Notes: generated by a model from the sequence alone, not told the origin. A stretch of DNA of 64,000 bases from Pseudomonas sp. Irchel 3E20 (GCF_900187645.1 NZ_FYEE01000009.1:124001-188000); one strand, 5' to 3'. Shown: positions 52,785-62,325, counted from the stretch's first letter. Translations and numbers: made by a program.

Positions 52785-54275
52785 CTATGCCTTCACGCCT
52801 GCAGGCAACTCCGCGACCAGACGCAGAGATACCGACAGTTCGTCAAGTTGGTAATGGGGACGTAGGAACGCCACAGCGCGAAATACACCAGGACGCCCGG
52901 GCACTTCAGAAACCTGAATAGACGCTTCACGCAAGGGATATTGGGCTTTGGCCTCTTGGCTAGCGTTGTCATTGAGCAGCACGTATTGGCTGATCCAGGT
53001 GTTTAGAAAGGTTGAAACGCTGGACACCGAAGCAAAACTGCCAATTTTGTCGCGCATCATCGACTTAAGGTAATGAGCAATTCGCGACACCGCGAAGATG
53101 TACTGCAATTGCGAGGAGAGCAGCGCGTTGGCGTTTGCCGCGTCCGTGTTGTACTTACGCGGCTTTTGCAATGACTGCGCGCCAAAAAAAGCCGCGTAAT
53201 CGGTGTTCTTGCAATGCACTAGGGAAATAAAGCCCAGGTCGCTGAGTTCTTTTTCACGGCGGTCAGTGATGGCCACTTCAGTCGGGCATTTAAGCGCTAC
53301 TTCACCATCATCGGTGTTGAAGGTATGAGTCGGCAGTCCTTCCACCAGTCCCCCCCCCTCAACACCCCTAATTGCGGCACACCATCCGAAGTTTTCAAAT
53401 GCTTGCGTAAGACGTACGCCGTGCGCGTAAGCAGCGTTACACCACAGGTAACGGGAATGGTCACGACCATCTACATCCTCTACGAAAGGGAAGCTGTCGA
53501 TAGTGATGCCATCAATAGGGTTGTACGGTAGGCGCCCAAGAAAGCGCGGTAACACCAAGCCTACATAGCGGGCGTCTTCCGAATCGCGCAAGGATTTCCA
53601 CTTGGCGTATTCAACCGTATCAAACACCTTGGCCATATCGCGCGGACGGCCCAGGTCAGCAAAACTCTCCAGCCCAAGCAGTTCCGGCGCAGGCGCAGTG
53701 ATGAATGGCGCGTGGGCGGCAGCCGCGACATGGGACATTTGTTCAAGGAAGTACAGGTCTTCTGGTTGGCGGGTGATCGCATAGTCACCAATCAACGCAC
53801 CAAACGGCGCACCACCAAAGGTGCCAAACTCTTCCTCGTAGATCTTCTTGAACAGCGAGCTTTGGTCGAACTCCAACGCTGCTTTAAAGTCGCGCATCAA
53901 CTCTTTTTTCGAGGCGTTGAAGACCTTGATTTTTATCATGGCCCCGGTAGTCGACTCAGTAACTAAATGGTGCAAACCACGCCAACTGGATTCGAGCTGC
54001 TGAAATTCTGCAGCATGCATGACCAGCGAAAGCTGTTCCGAAAGCATCCGATCCAACTCAGCAATACGCGCATCTAGGCTACGGGCAAGGTTTTCCGACA
54101 CCACGACCGTACCCTGCATGACCTCAGCAACTAATTCTGCGATCAGGTCACGGGCTCGAAGGTGCTCCGACTCTGATTTAGCAATCTTGCTTTGCTCGAC
54201 AACCTGGTCCAGCAGGCTCGCACCTTCATTTAACGTCGGCGCACTCACATCACCAAGAGCATTTGCAGTGTTCAT
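52785..54275 (-). CDS. tssC: T6SS sheath protein TssC
   Basis: The 496-residue large sheath subunit has AAEFQQLESSWRGLHHLV, EEFGTFGGAPFGALIGDYAI, FASADP-region FADLGRPRDMAKVFDTVEYAKW, LVLPRFLGRLPY and FLNTWISQYVLLN. It ends with YQLDELSVSLRLVAELP. It forms the contractile sheath with TssB and overlaps tssB by 4 bp. A run of nine C on the plus strand (53350-53358; G9 in the coding strand) codes glycines within VEGGGLVEG and could slip. Confidence 0.97.
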   Translation of the reverse strand: MNTANALGDVSAPTLNEGASLLDQVVEQSKIAKSESEHLRARDLIAELVAEVMQGTVVVSENLARSLDARIAELDRMLSEQLSLVMHAAEFQQLESSWRGLHHLVTESTTGAMIKIKVFNASKKELMRDFKAALEFDQSSLFKKIYEEEFGTFGGAPFGALIGDYAITRQPEDLYFLEQMSHVAAAAHAPFITAPAPELLGLESFADLGRPRDMAKVFDTVEYAKWKSLRDSEDARYVGLVLPRFLGRLPYNPIDGITIDSFPFVEDVDGRDHSRYLWCNAAYAHGVRLTQAFENFGWCAAIRGVEGGGLVEGLPTHTFNTDDGEVALKCPTEVAITDRREKELSDLGFISLVHCKNTDYAAFFGAQSLQKPRKYNTDAANANALLSSQLQYIFAVSRIAHYLKSMMRDKIGSFASVSSVSTFLNTWISQYVLLNDNASQEAKAQYPLREASIQVSEVPGRPGVFRAVAFLRPHYQLDELSVSLRLVAELPAGVKA

Positions 54276-54775
54276 ACATCCCCCTTGGATTCGCGACGAA
54301 TCGCGGCCATCTGTTCAGTGTTCGTCAGCACGTCGCTGAGTACATCCTCAAGGGTCTCGTTGGTTGAGATCTTGTTGCGCATGTCTGCCAGCTTGCTGCG
54401 GGCCTCATGTAGTTTATGCAGTGCTGGCACCTGACGAATGAGGGCCTCTGGCCCAAAATCTTCCAGCGACTGAAAGTTCAAGGTCACGCCAAACTCGCCT
54501 TCTCCCGTCAGGGCATTAGCCACCCGATACGTAGCGCGTGGCGCCATTGCTGCCATAACCTCGTCAAAATTATCCCGATCGAGCGACACAAATTTGCGAT
54601 CCTTCGGCCGTGCCAAAGGTGTTTCCGGATTTCCGGAAAAATCACCCAAAACCCCGACCACGAAGGGCAACTCTTTTTGCTCGATGGCATCGCCAATCTC
54701 AACGTCGTAGGTCAGTTGAATCCTAGGCGCCCGCACCTTTTGCAGGCGTTTTTGCACACTTTCCTTCTTAGCCAT
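54272..54775 (-). CDS. tssB: T6SS sheath protein TssB
   Basis: The 167-residue small sheath subunit has KRLQKVRAPRIQLTYDVEIGDAIEQKELPFVVGVLGDFSGNPETPLA, the TssB signature, then FVSLDRDNFDEVMAAMAP, NFQSLEDFGPEALIRQVPAL and the C-terminal MRNKISTNETLEDVLSD. I start at the ATG at 54775 (MAKKESVQ); an upstream TTG start at 54796 would be unusual and lacks a good site. It overlaps tssC and is followed upstream by a TPR lipoprotein gene. Confidence 0.95.
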   Translation of the reverse strand: MAKKESVQKRLQKVRAPRIQLTYDVEIGDAIEQKELPFVVGVLGDFSGNPETPLARPKDRKFVSLDRDNFDEVMAAMAPRATYRVANALTGEGEFGVTLNFQSLEDFGPEALIRQVPALHKLHEARSKLADMRNKISTNETLEDVLSDVLTNTEQMAAIRRESKGDV

Positions 54776-54818
54776 AGCAGCTACCGCCTCAATCAAATAC
54801 TTACTTAAGGGTTCACTC

Positions 54819-55370
54819 TCAGTTCATGCCCGGCAGGCTGGAGAACGGATCGGAGCTCGACGCCGCTGGCGCAGCTTTGGCTGGTACAGGCACCGGCTTA
54901 CGTGGCGCAGCTTTGGCCTTAGGCAGCAATGCCTTGGCTCCCAAGGTTTCCCGCAACCTCGCCGCAAGCTTTTGCGCCTCTTGATGCACAGGGCCATTTA
55001 CGTCCTTTTCATCGCGCAGCCTTCCCAATGACTGCACCGCTACTCGCAAGCCTGACACCGTCAGAATGGCGTCAGCACGAGTGCTAGCCGCATCCCGCTG
55101 CAGTACTTCCTGCGCAGCCAGAATCGCGGCACCGTAATTTTCAGCCTCGAACTCCAGCTCAGCCTGGCGCAACCAAGGCTCTTTTCGAGTGGGCTCCATG
55201 GACGCAGCCTCTGACAGCAACTTCCTACCCGCTTCAAAGTTACGCGCTTGAATACGTTCATCTGCCTTAAACATTAAGTGTTCAAACGTAGGCGTATCTT
55301 GCGCAGATTGCATTGCGCACCCCGTCGTCATCAAAAAACCAATCACAATAAGAATGGCACGCACAACCAT
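54819..55370 (-). CDS. T6SS-associated lipoprotein with TPR-like helices
   Basis: The 183-residue lipoprotein has signal MVVRAILIVIGFLMTTGCA with lipobox before Cys18, then helical repeats (DERIQARNFEAGRKLLSEAASMEPTRKEPWLRQAELEFEAENYGAAILAAQEVLQ) of TPR type. The tail is Ala/Pro/Lys-rich (LLPKAKAAPRKPVPVPAKAA). It is first in the leftward T6SS operon, 43 bp ahead of tssB, in the place where HSI-III-type clusters carry a small lipoprotein gene. Not TssJ, which is divergent at 55803. Role in the envelope complex is inferred. Confidence 0.75.
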   Translation of the reverse strand: MVVRAILIVIGFLMTTGCAMQSAQDTPTFEHLMFKADERIQARNFEAGRKLLSEAASMEPTRKEPWLRQAELEFEAENYGAAILAAQEVLQRDAASTRADAILTVSGLRVAVQSLGRLRDEKDVNGPVHQEAQKLAARLRETLGAKALLPKAKAAPRKPVPVPAKAAPAASSSDPFSSLPGMN

Positions 55371-55802
55371 CCCTCCCTGACAAAAAAGATCCGCATATAG
55401 CGTTTGAGTTTCCAGTAGCCAAGCAAATCATTACCGGCACAGGTAAGAAACCGAACCGTATAACAACCGAAAAATGCTTGCAAACAAATTTTATCGAACT
55501 TCCATGGATCTTTTTAATTGGTAATTTTTCCTACAGAACAAATAAAATCATCTTACTCTATCTGAGAAAAACACCTCTTTACATAAACCAAAACAGCATA
55601 AAACAGCACTCATACTTGACCAATACAAACAAACCTTTCAAATTGGTCGCAATGAGGCCCCGTTAGACACTCCACGCGCAGGGTAAGAGCCATACATTCT
55701 CGTATTCTCAGCGTAGGCAATCTTCCAGCAGCCGACAGCCTCCGAACCAACTTAGTGTCATAACTCAACACCACCATTTTTATGTTCTAGAGCTACTGAC
55801 CG
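55371..55802. promoter_or_regulatory. AT-rich divergent promoter region of the T6SS operons
   Basis: This 432-bp intergenic stretch is far more AT-rich than the neighbouring genes, for example around 55490-55640. It contains no credible coding frame (the 62-codon frame at 55478 is low-complexity). It must carry the promoters of the leftward tssB side and rightward tssJ side. I found no convincing sigma-54 -24/-12 pair by eye. Elevated AT content could be a target for MvaT/H-NS-type silencing. Confidence 0.5.
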
Positions 55803-56396
55803 ATGCACACACAAAAAGAATACACTCGTCATCTTCTCATCAACTCCATAACCGCACTTGGAAATAACATTAAGTACCTGCCTCTGATTGGGATATTTTT
55901 TTTGATGGGCTGCTCAAGTAATGAAACACAGGAAGACAAGAGCACCCTGATTCCATTACGCATTCATACCGCTGCCAATATGAATCAGGGCACCCATAAA
56001 AAACCGCTGGCACAGGTCATCAAAATTTATCACTTGCGCGCCACTGACCGCTTTGAACAGACGCCCTTCGACAGTTTCCTGGACGATGTACAGGAACTCA
56101 GAGCACTAGGCTCAGACCTGGTCAACTCCAGGGAAATGCTGTTGCTGCCCGAGCAGCATTACGAACTCAACGAAAAGCTGGAAAACGGTGCCGCTTACAT
56201 TGGCATTGTTGCGTTTTTCCGGGAGCCGGCCGAGCGGCGTTGGCGTTTTGCGTATGACGCCAATGCTTCCGCTTCGACGGGAATTACCTTGGGGGTTCAT
56301 GCATGCGCCCTCACCTCCACCCAAGGAGCACTGATCAGCACTGCGACCGGCGCCACCGACACACTGGCGACGGTCAAATGCCCGAGCAAACGATAA
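55803..56396 (+). CDS. tssJ: T6SS outer membrane lipoprotein TssJ
   Basis: The 197-residue lipoprotein has a long N-terminus, then LPLIGIFFLMGCSS with lipobox L-M-G-C. The mature domain is TssJ-like: IPLRIHTAANMNQGTHKKPLAQVIKIYHLRATDRFEQTPFDSFLDD (loop L1-2 region) and NSREMLLLPEQHYELNEKL, YIGIVAFFREPAERRWRF. TssJ binds TssM in the periplasm and anchors the membrane complex. It is first of the rightward set, 39 bp before tssK. Confidence 0.93.
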   Translation: MHTQKEYTRHLLINSITALGNNIKYLPLIGIFFLMGCSSNETQEDKSTLIPLRIHTAANMNQGTHKKPLAQVIKIYHLRATDRFEQTPFDSFLDDVQELRALGSDLVNSREMLLLPEQHYELNEKLENGAAYIGIVAFFREPAERRWRFAYDANASASTGITLGVHACALTSTQGALISTATGATDTLATVKCPSKR

Positions 56397-56435
56397 GGGC
56401 GATATTTCCATTCCCCCCCAACAAGGAGCCCTCCA

Positions 56436-57782
56436 TTGAGTCACAACACCAAAATACTGTGGGGTGAAGGACTATTTCTGCGCCCACAGCTTTTTCAGCA
56501 GCAGGACCGCTATCACGAGACAAGGCTGAGCCAGATGCGTCAGTTGCTGCAGCCTTACGCCTGGGGCATTCAACACCTGAAAATCGACAAAGCGACCTTG
56601 ACCCAAGGCACATTGCGTGTGCTGGAGGTGTCGGCGGTATTTCCGGGTGGTGAACTCTACGCTGCGCCAGAAGGCGCCCCACTGCCTCCGGCCATCGCGC
56701 TTCAAGATCTACCCCTTGGCGTCTCCGAAATCACCACCTATCTGGCATTGCCGCAGTTGACCCCGTACGGTCGCAACCTCGCTACCGGCGACTTAAGCGC
56801 AAACACTGGTCGCTATACACAGAACAACGAACACACTCCGGATATGTTCACGGAGGCGGAAGAAAGCGAAGTGGCATTCCTAGCCCCGGCCGTTCGTTTG
56901 CTGACGCAAGACCAGGCGCACGACGCTTTTGAAGTTATTCCAATAGCGCGCTTGAAACGCAGCAGTACCGGAGGCTTTGAGGTGGACGATCAATACATGG
57001 CGCCCTCCGTCAATTTGGCTGCCATGCCCAACCTGCAAATCAAGTTACGCCAGCTGCTTGAAGCCCTCGACGCGAAGGCTCAGGTCATGCAAGAGGCACT
57101 GCGCGAGCCCTCGCAAAATGTCGTTGAATTTCGGGCTGGAGACATCGCGTCGTTCTGGTTGTTGCACACCAGCAATACCGCATGCGCCAGTCTTTCTCAC
57201 CTCTTCCAGCACCCAGGACTGCATCCTGAGCGCGTGCATCAGGAACTGCTTCGTTTGGCAGGCGCCCTGCTAACGTTTTCCAAGACGCATCGCCTAGTTG
57301 ATCTACCACCTTACGACCACCGCCACCCAGCACCTGGTTTCAACACCCTATTCACCATTATTCACACTCTGATAGACACCGTGATCTCCGCTCGTTACTT
57401 CAGCATTGCACTTGCTCAAGTGAAACCGGCCTACCACCAAGGTCGCCTGGACAATGAGCGCATTGATGGAAGTTGCACCCTCTACTTGGGTGTCAGTGCA
57501 GAAAAGGCTGGCGCAGAGCTCGCAGAAATCGTGCCGCGCACGGTAAAGATTGGCTCACCGGATACGGTTGAAAAACTCGTCACCTCCTCTATGCCCGGTG
57601 TGACATTGACCTATATCCCCGTGCCACCGTCCGCGATCCCTGTGCGACCAGGCATGTTGTATTTCGCCCTTGAACCGCGTGGGTCATTGTACGAACACAT
57701 GCTTAAAAGCCAGACCGTCACGGTGTACATCCCCAACGGTCTCTCCGAATTGAAACTTGAACTGCTAGCCCTGATGCCATGA
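56436..57782 (+). CDS. tssK: T6SS baseplate connector TssK
   Basis: The 448-residue TssK (ImpJ/VasE family) begins SHNTKILWGEGLFLRPQLFQQQDRYHE, the family signature. The start is TTG at 56436, with AAGGAG seven bases upstream; no nearby ATG fits. Other features are LPLGVSEITTYLALPQL, FQHPGLHPERVHQELLRLAGALLTF and the C-terminal FALEPRGSLYEHMLKSQTVTVYIP. It links the baseplate to TssL/TssM and overlaps tssL as ATGA. Confidence 0.95.
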   Translation: MSHNTKILWGEGLFLRPQLFQQQDRYHETRLSQMRQLLQPYAWGIQHLKIDKATLTQGTLRVLEVSAVFPGGELYAAPEGAPLPPAIALQDLPLGVSEITTYLALPQLTPYGRNLATGDLSANTGRYTQNNEHTPDMFTEAEESEVAFLAPAVRLLTQDQAHDAFEVIPIARLKRSSTGGFEVDDQYMAPSVNLAAMPNLQIKLRQLLEALDAKAQVMQEALREPSQNVVEFRAGDIASFWLLHTSNTACASLSHLFQHPGLHPERVHQELLRLAGALLTFSKTHRLVDLPPYDHRHPAPGFNTLFTIIHTLIDTVISARYFSIALAQVKPAYHQGRLDNERIDGSCTLYLGVSAEKAGAELAEIVPRTVKIGSPDTVEKLVTSSMPGVTLTYIPVPPSAIPVRPGMLYFALEPRGSLYEHMLKSQTVTVYIPNGLSELKLELLALMP

Positions 57783-58549
57783 CCCATACCAGTGCCCCTC
57801 ACATACCTGCCCCCACAGAAATTCTCAGCCCCACAGGCAATATTCCACAACGCCTGATCGATCTGATGTCCGATGGCTTTTATCTGCTACTCATGATTCA
57901 ACGCCGCCAAGTTCCCGAACACCTCCCAGCGTTCAGCACAGCGATTAAGCAATTTTTTTCCCGGATCGAGAACACGGCCACTACCGCAGGTATCGCGAGC
58001 GAAGACATCCATGCCGCCAAGTATGCGTTTTGCGCAACCATTGACGAGCTGATTCTCTCCGCATCCGATTGCCCCTTCCGTGACCAATGGGAACTCAATC
58101 CGATGCAGTTGGTGATGTTCGGCGATCAGTTGGCGGGGGACAAGTTCTTCACTTATTTGGAAGAGCTGCGCAGTAAAGGGGCGATTCGCTTGCAGGCGCT
58201 GGAGGTCTATCACTTGTGCCTATTGCTGGGTTTTCAGGGTAAATATCGCCTGGAAGGCTCGGAACAGTTGGGCTATCTAACCGCCCGCTTGGGCGAAGAG
58301 TTGGTATTTCTCAAAGGCAAACGAACCGCCTTCGCCCCCCGCTGGGCCTCACCGGACAGTGTCGTCCACCTCCTGCGTCGTCAAGTTCCGCTGTGGACGC
58401 CCGCATTAGTCTTGGGGATTGTTGGAGCAATCAGTTTTACCGCCTTCAGTCTGACGCTTTCAAGCAACACTCAAAAGCAAATGGCCTTACTCGACAATGT
58501 GATTCAGCTTCCCACACGCACGGCCAGCCTGACCATCACCCTGCCCTGA
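57779..58549 (+). CDS. tssL: T6SS inner membrane protein TssL (DotU/IcmH-like)
   Basis: The 256-residue TssL has the cytoplasmic helical domain with MSDGFYLLLMIQRRQVPEHLPAFSTAIKQFF, AKYAFCATIDELILSASDCPFRDQWELNPMQLVMFGDQLAGDKFFTYLEEL and LQALEVYHLCLLLGFQGKYRLEGSEQLGYL, all diagnostic. A single C-terminal transmembrane helix (LVLGIVGAISFTAFSLTLS) and a short periplasmic tail follow. There is no peptidoglycan-binding domain. It joins TssJ-TssM and overlaps tssK; vgrG2 begins 12 bp later. Confidence 0.95.
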   Translation: MTHTSAPHIPAPTEILSPTGNIPQRLIDLMSDGFYLLLMIQRRQVPEHLPAFSTAIKQFFSRIENTATTAGIASEDIHAAKYAFCATIDELILSASDCPFRDQWELNPMQLVMFGDQLAGDKFFTYLEELRSKGAIRLQALEVYHLCLLLGFQGKYRLEGSEQLGYLTARLGEELVFLKGKRTAFAPRWASPDSVVHLLRRQVPLWTPALVLGIVGAISFTAFSLTLSSNTQKQMALLDNVIQLPTRTASLTITLP

Positions 58550-58560
58550 AGGAGCTCCAC

Positions 58561-61245
58561 ATGCCCGCACCGGCTGACATGGATGCCACAGACTGGTCCT
58601 CGTTGCTCTCACAGCACAACCGTCTGCTGCACGTGCAAACCGCTCTGCCGGACGCATTGGTGGTGGAGCACTGGGAAGGCGTCGAAGCGCTCAATGAAGA
58701 ACCAGTTTTTACGCTCGACTGCATCAGCCCTTCAGCCTCGTTGAATCTGGCTGCATTAGCGGGAACGTCCATGTACCTGCAACTGGCGCAAATGGATGGG
58801 CAGCAACGCAGTTGGCAAGGCATCGTGTTCAGCACAGAAGAGCGCGGAAGCGACGGCGGTATCGCACGCTATCGGCTGCACATGGGGACCTGGTTAAGCT
58901 TACTCAAGCGACGTCGCAATACCGTGATTTTCCAGGATCTCGAGGCCCTGGAGATCGTCACACGAATTTTTTCCGACTACCCCCAGGCCCAGTGGGACAC
59001 ACGGGTTACCCAGCTGCGGCCGAGCCGTGCATTATGCACGCAGCACCGAGAAACCGACTTTGAGTTCGTCTGCCGGCTGTTATCCGAAGAGGGTTTGAGT
59101 TTCTATTTTGAACACGGTGGCAGCGCGACGGATAGTGCCAGGTTGGTGATTATCGACCATGACTACCAGTGGCCTGACGGCGGCGCGCTGATCTTCTCCC
59201 GTGAAGATACACCGCAAGCCGATGACGGTATTCGTTGCCTGGGCGAGCAGCGCCAAATCACCAATGGTGCGGTAACAACCTGCGCCTGGAACGCGGAGCA
59301 ACTGCTGGGGGTAAGCGGGACCGCCAACAACCCCATCGTCGAAGGGCCCGCGTTGCCTGAACTGGAAATGTTTGATGCAAATCCCACGACCATTTTCGAA
59401 ACGTCGGGCCAAGCACGCCAGGCCGCCAACCATCTGTTGAATGCGCGTCGCATGGCATGCCACGGTTATCAGGGAGACAGCGCGACGCGGCAACTGCGAC
59501 TGGGTATTCGTTATACCCTGGATCAACATCAAGCCCTGGGGGCCCTACCTCTGGTTTGCCGGCAGATCAGGCATGTGGCAAGCAATAATCTCGGCCTGCT
59601 TCTTGCCAACCGGTTGGGGAAAGCCACTCTGGAGCACGGCACCTACGCCAACCATTTCCACGCCGTTGCGCCGAATGTGCCGATCGTGCCAACCCGCCTA
59701 CCCCGTCCCCAGGCGCCCGGCGTACAGACCGCCACCGTGGTCGGGGCACACCGACAAATCATCACCAGCAACCGCGACCACCAAGTGCGGGTACAGTTTT
59801 TTTGGCAACGTGGTGACCGCCCCCTGGCGGGCGCCCTGCAGGACAACGCACATGCCCCTGGCAACGAAACGTCGGGCACTTGGATCCGTGTCGCCGAAGC
59901 TTTGGCCGGTGCACACTTTGGCCAGAATTTCACACCGCGCATAGGCAGTGAAGTGGTGATTAGCTACGTCCATGCCGACATCGATCAACCGGTGGTCATT
60001 GCGCAGGTGTACAACGGCGAAGCAACTGCGCCCTTCAGTGCCGGTATCGGCGCGCCCACCAACCATCCCGGGACGATCAGTGGTGTGCAAACAGTGGGCC
60101 TGGATGGCCAACCTGCCAGCGATTGGCAACTGGATGATGCCCAAGGCCAACTGCGCCAGCAGCTAGGTAACCAGACCGCACGCAGCTCTCTCACCCTGGG
60201 GTATGCCATCGCCTGTGAAGGGAGCCAGCGCAGCGCTTATCAGGGATTAGGCTTCTACCAGTCCACACAAGGCTGGGGACAGATTCGAGCCGCTAAAGGA
60301 TTACTCATATCCACGAGCCTCCAGACTGGCGCAAAGGCTACCCAAATGCAGATGAGCGATGCACTCGACCAACTGTACGGCGCGGTGAACACCACCGAAC
60401 GTTTAAGCCAGGCTGCGCAGCAAGCTCAGGCAGGGATCATGGCTGCTCACGCTGCGCAACAAGCATTAGGTGATGAGCTGAACCCGCGCAAGGCCGCTCA
60501 CTATCCGGCCCAGGTCAACGGGCAAAACACCACCCAACCCGATACGGAACAAGCAGCGGAGCGCTTCAGCGCGCCGCACATGGTGCTGGAAACACCAGAT
60601 CATCTAACGGCCGCCACACCTGCCAGTAGCAATGTGTTTGCGGGCCAGCAACTACAAGTGACCACTCAGCAGGACCTGCACTTTAGCGCCGGTCACACCA
60701 TCGCAGGCGCCAGCGGTGGCAACCTGCATTGGTATACCGCCAAAGGTGGCGCCAAGGTCGTGGCGCAGACCGGTGAGGTCAGCCTGCAGTCACACACCGA
60801 CCGTATGGAGTTGTTGGCCGACCAAGCGGCAACTTTCACCGCAACGACAGGGAGGATCGACCTGATCGCCAAGACCCGAATCGTCCTGCAGGCCGGTTCA
60901 GCGAGCATTACGTTGCAAGGCGGCGACATCAGCTTTACCTGTCCAGGGGTGTTCAGTGTCAAGGGCAGTGAGCATCCATTGCTGAGAGGTGCCAAACACA
61001 CGCTCAATCTCGACGCCATGTCACAGAGCCAGGGCGCCACCGAACTCGCTTTTATTCTGAAAGATGCGGCCGGTATTCCCTTACCCGAAGTCGATCAAAT
61101 CCTTGATATCCGCGCGGGTGACCTTCGCAGTCGCGCGGTCAGCGACGCGACGGCTCAAACCCGTCGTCACTTTGCCGCACAACCAGAGCCCGCTCAGGTG
61201 CATGTGACCTACCCGCAAACCAAGATCGAAGGTGACTCCTTTTGA
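58561..61245 (+). CDS. vgrG: VgrG spike protein (VgrG2), DUF2345 extended
   Basis: The 894-residue second VgrG begins MPAPADMDATDWSSLLSQHNRLLHVQTALPDALVVEHWEGVEALNEEPVF, with AAGGAG before the ATG at 58561. The gp27-like region has LCTQHRETDFEFVCRLLSEEGLSFYFEH and the OB-fold WIRVAEALAGAHFGQNFTPRIGSEVVISYVHADIDQPVVIAQVYNG. The DUF2345 helix follows (EVSLQSHTDRMELLADQAATFTATTGRI). After residue 800 there is a short beta-rich C-terminal addition (TELAFILKDAAGIPLPEVDQILDI) that may dock cargo. It is the likely partner of the decayed effector just downstream. Confidence 0.95.
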   Translation: MPAPADMDATDWSSLLSQHNRLLHVQTALPDALVVEHWEGVEALNEEPVFTLDCISPSASLNLAALAGTSMYLQLAQMDGQQRSWQGIVFSTEERGSDGGIARYRLHMGTWLSLLKRRRNTVIFQDLEALEIVTRIFSDYPQAQWDTRVTQLRPSRALCTQHRETDFEFVCRLLSEEGLSFYFEHGGSATDSARLVIIDHDYQWPDGGALIFSREDTPQADDGIRCLGEQRQITNGAVTTCAWNAEQLLGVSGTANNPIVEGPALPELEMFDANPTTIFETSGQARQAANHLLNARRMACHGYQGDSATRQLRLGIRYTLDQHQALGALPLVCRQIRHVASNNLGLLLANRLGKATLEHGTYANHFHAVAPNVPIVPTRLPRPQAPGVQTATVVGAHRQIITSNRDHQVRVQFFWQRGDRPLAGALQDNAHAPGNETSGTWIRVAEALAGAHFGQNFTPRIGSEVVISYVHADIDQPVVIAQVYNGEATAPFSAGIGAPTNHPGTISGVQTVGLDGQPASDWQLDDAQGQLRQQLGNQTARSSLTLGYAIACEGSQRSAYQGLGFYQSTQGWGQIRAAKGLLISTSLQTGAKATQMQMSDALDQLYGAVNTTERLSQAAQQAQAGIMAAHAAQQALGDELNPRKAAHYPAQVNGQNTTQPDTEQAAERFSAPHMVLETPDHLTAATPASSNVFAGQQLQVTTQQDLHFSAGHTIAGASGGNLHWYTAKGGAKVVAQTGEVSLQSHTDRMELLADQAATFTATTGRIDLIAKTRIVLQAGSASITLQGGDISFTCPGVFSVKGSEHPLLRGAKHTLNLDAMSQSQGATELAFILKDAAGIPLPEVDQILDIRAGDLRSRAVSDATAQTRRHFAAQPEPAQVHVTYPQTKIEGDSF

Positions 61246-61267
61246 GCAGTAACCACGGAGATAGGCG

Positions 61268-62065
61268 ATGACCGCACCCTGGATTGTCGACACGGAAGAA
61301 GGTGTTCCCTAAAACGGGCCTACACCCGTGCTGAACCCTGCGCGACCGAAGACGCTGTGGTGACCTGCTGCGATTTATGATCCCTCGTCCAAGCGGACAG
61401 CATCAAATTGCTCGCGGGAAACAACGTCCTTATTCCAAAGGTCTTAAAACGTGCCAAACGAACCGCTGGCAATTATGCCCAGCTGTTTTTAGAGGATGAA
61501 GGTACTGAATACCAAGGCCGTTTTTATTGGGCCGGACTGGCGGCATTTGCCGCCAAGCAAGTGGTGGATGGTATTGAGTTTGCTGAGAGCAAATTTGATG
61601 AAGTGGTGGGGCAAGCCAGGCTCATGTCTCGTGTCACTTATTACTATCTATTAAAAGGTAATTTTTGGGTCTTTCTGGAAATCACTCCATGGATGCTCTA
61701 TTGGAGAAAGTTTGGCAATGACGTGTTCTTCCGCGATGTCGACTGCCGGGATGTAAACACCTACGACCCGGTGATCCTTGAGCAAATGAAGACAATGCCG
61801 TGGTCCATGGGGGAGAACACCGTCTTGCGCAATGACCTTGAAAGGAAAAGGCGGGTGTTAGATATCCGGAAACTCAATTGGCAGATGAACCTGACTGACG
61901 GCAAAGGTGCGTTGGTGGAGATGACGCAGTGCGTGGTTCACGCCCGCCAAGGCCAACTCTCGGCGCTACATTCAACAAGGCGTCGCCTTCCCGGCAATAG
62001 AGAGCAGCGACTACGGCACAACCTTCTGGCAATGGAGCCCGGATCAATTCGCGCCGAGGCTGTAG
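61268..62065 (+). pseudogene. Decayed T6SS cargo-like gene after vgrG2
   Basis: An ATG at 61268 gives MTAPWIVDTEEGVP then TAA (61310-61312). From 61408 another frame is open: NYAQLFLEDEGTEYQGRFYWAGLAAFAAKQVVDGIEF, VTYYYLLKGNFWVFLEITPW, PVILEQMKTMPWSMGENTVL. Near 61930 the frame slips to WFTPAKANSRRYIQQGVAFP and SSDYGTTFWQWSPDQFAPRL, ending with TAG at 62063-62065. At least one nonsense codon and one frameshift disable it. The layout after vgrG and the F-Y-W-x-G-L-A-A-F-A-A-K-Q-V block resemble DUF2515-like cargo proteins of pseudomonads. That family name is from memory and uncertain. Confidence 0.6.
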
Positions 62066-62113
62066 TCGCCAAAAGTATGAAGTAATTACTAAAGGACGAT
62101 GCGAGATTCGCCA

Positions 62114-62308
62114 ATGAACAACCCTATTCACATCAACTCGAAAAAGCCTTCCAATGATCGCCGGCTCCCACTCCACTACCTGATAGGTTCGGGGCTCGCG
62201 CTACTGTTATTGGTAATACTGGCAAAGGTCCTAGAGGATTGCCTTCCGCCAGCCTCCCCTCCGTTATTCTGCAAATGGCCTTGGCTACAAGCCACTGCCA
62301 GCCGCTGA
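62114..62308 (+). CDS. Small single-helix membrane protein, 64 residues
   Basis: The frame starts at the ATG at 62114 and reads MNNPIHINSKKPSNDRRLPLHYLIGSG onward with one transmembrane helix LIGSGLALLLLVILAKVLE, then PPASPPLFCKWPWLQATASR. I do not recognise it. Position just after a decayed T6SS cargo gene would fit an immunity protein or a remnant of one, but its C-terminus looks random and it may not be a gene. Confidence 0.35.
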   Translation: MNNPIHINSKKPSNDRRLPLHYLIGSGLALLLLVILAKVLEDCLPPASPPLFCKWPWLQATASR

Positions 62309-62325
62309 TGTGATGGTGGGATGCA

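Noticed and set aside
61408..62085. A complete 225-residue protein
   Set aside because: The last 45 residues are Arg/Leu-rich and unlike the rest, while the other frame gives a sensible ending (WFTPAKANSRRYIQQ onward). It is a frameshifted pseudogene.
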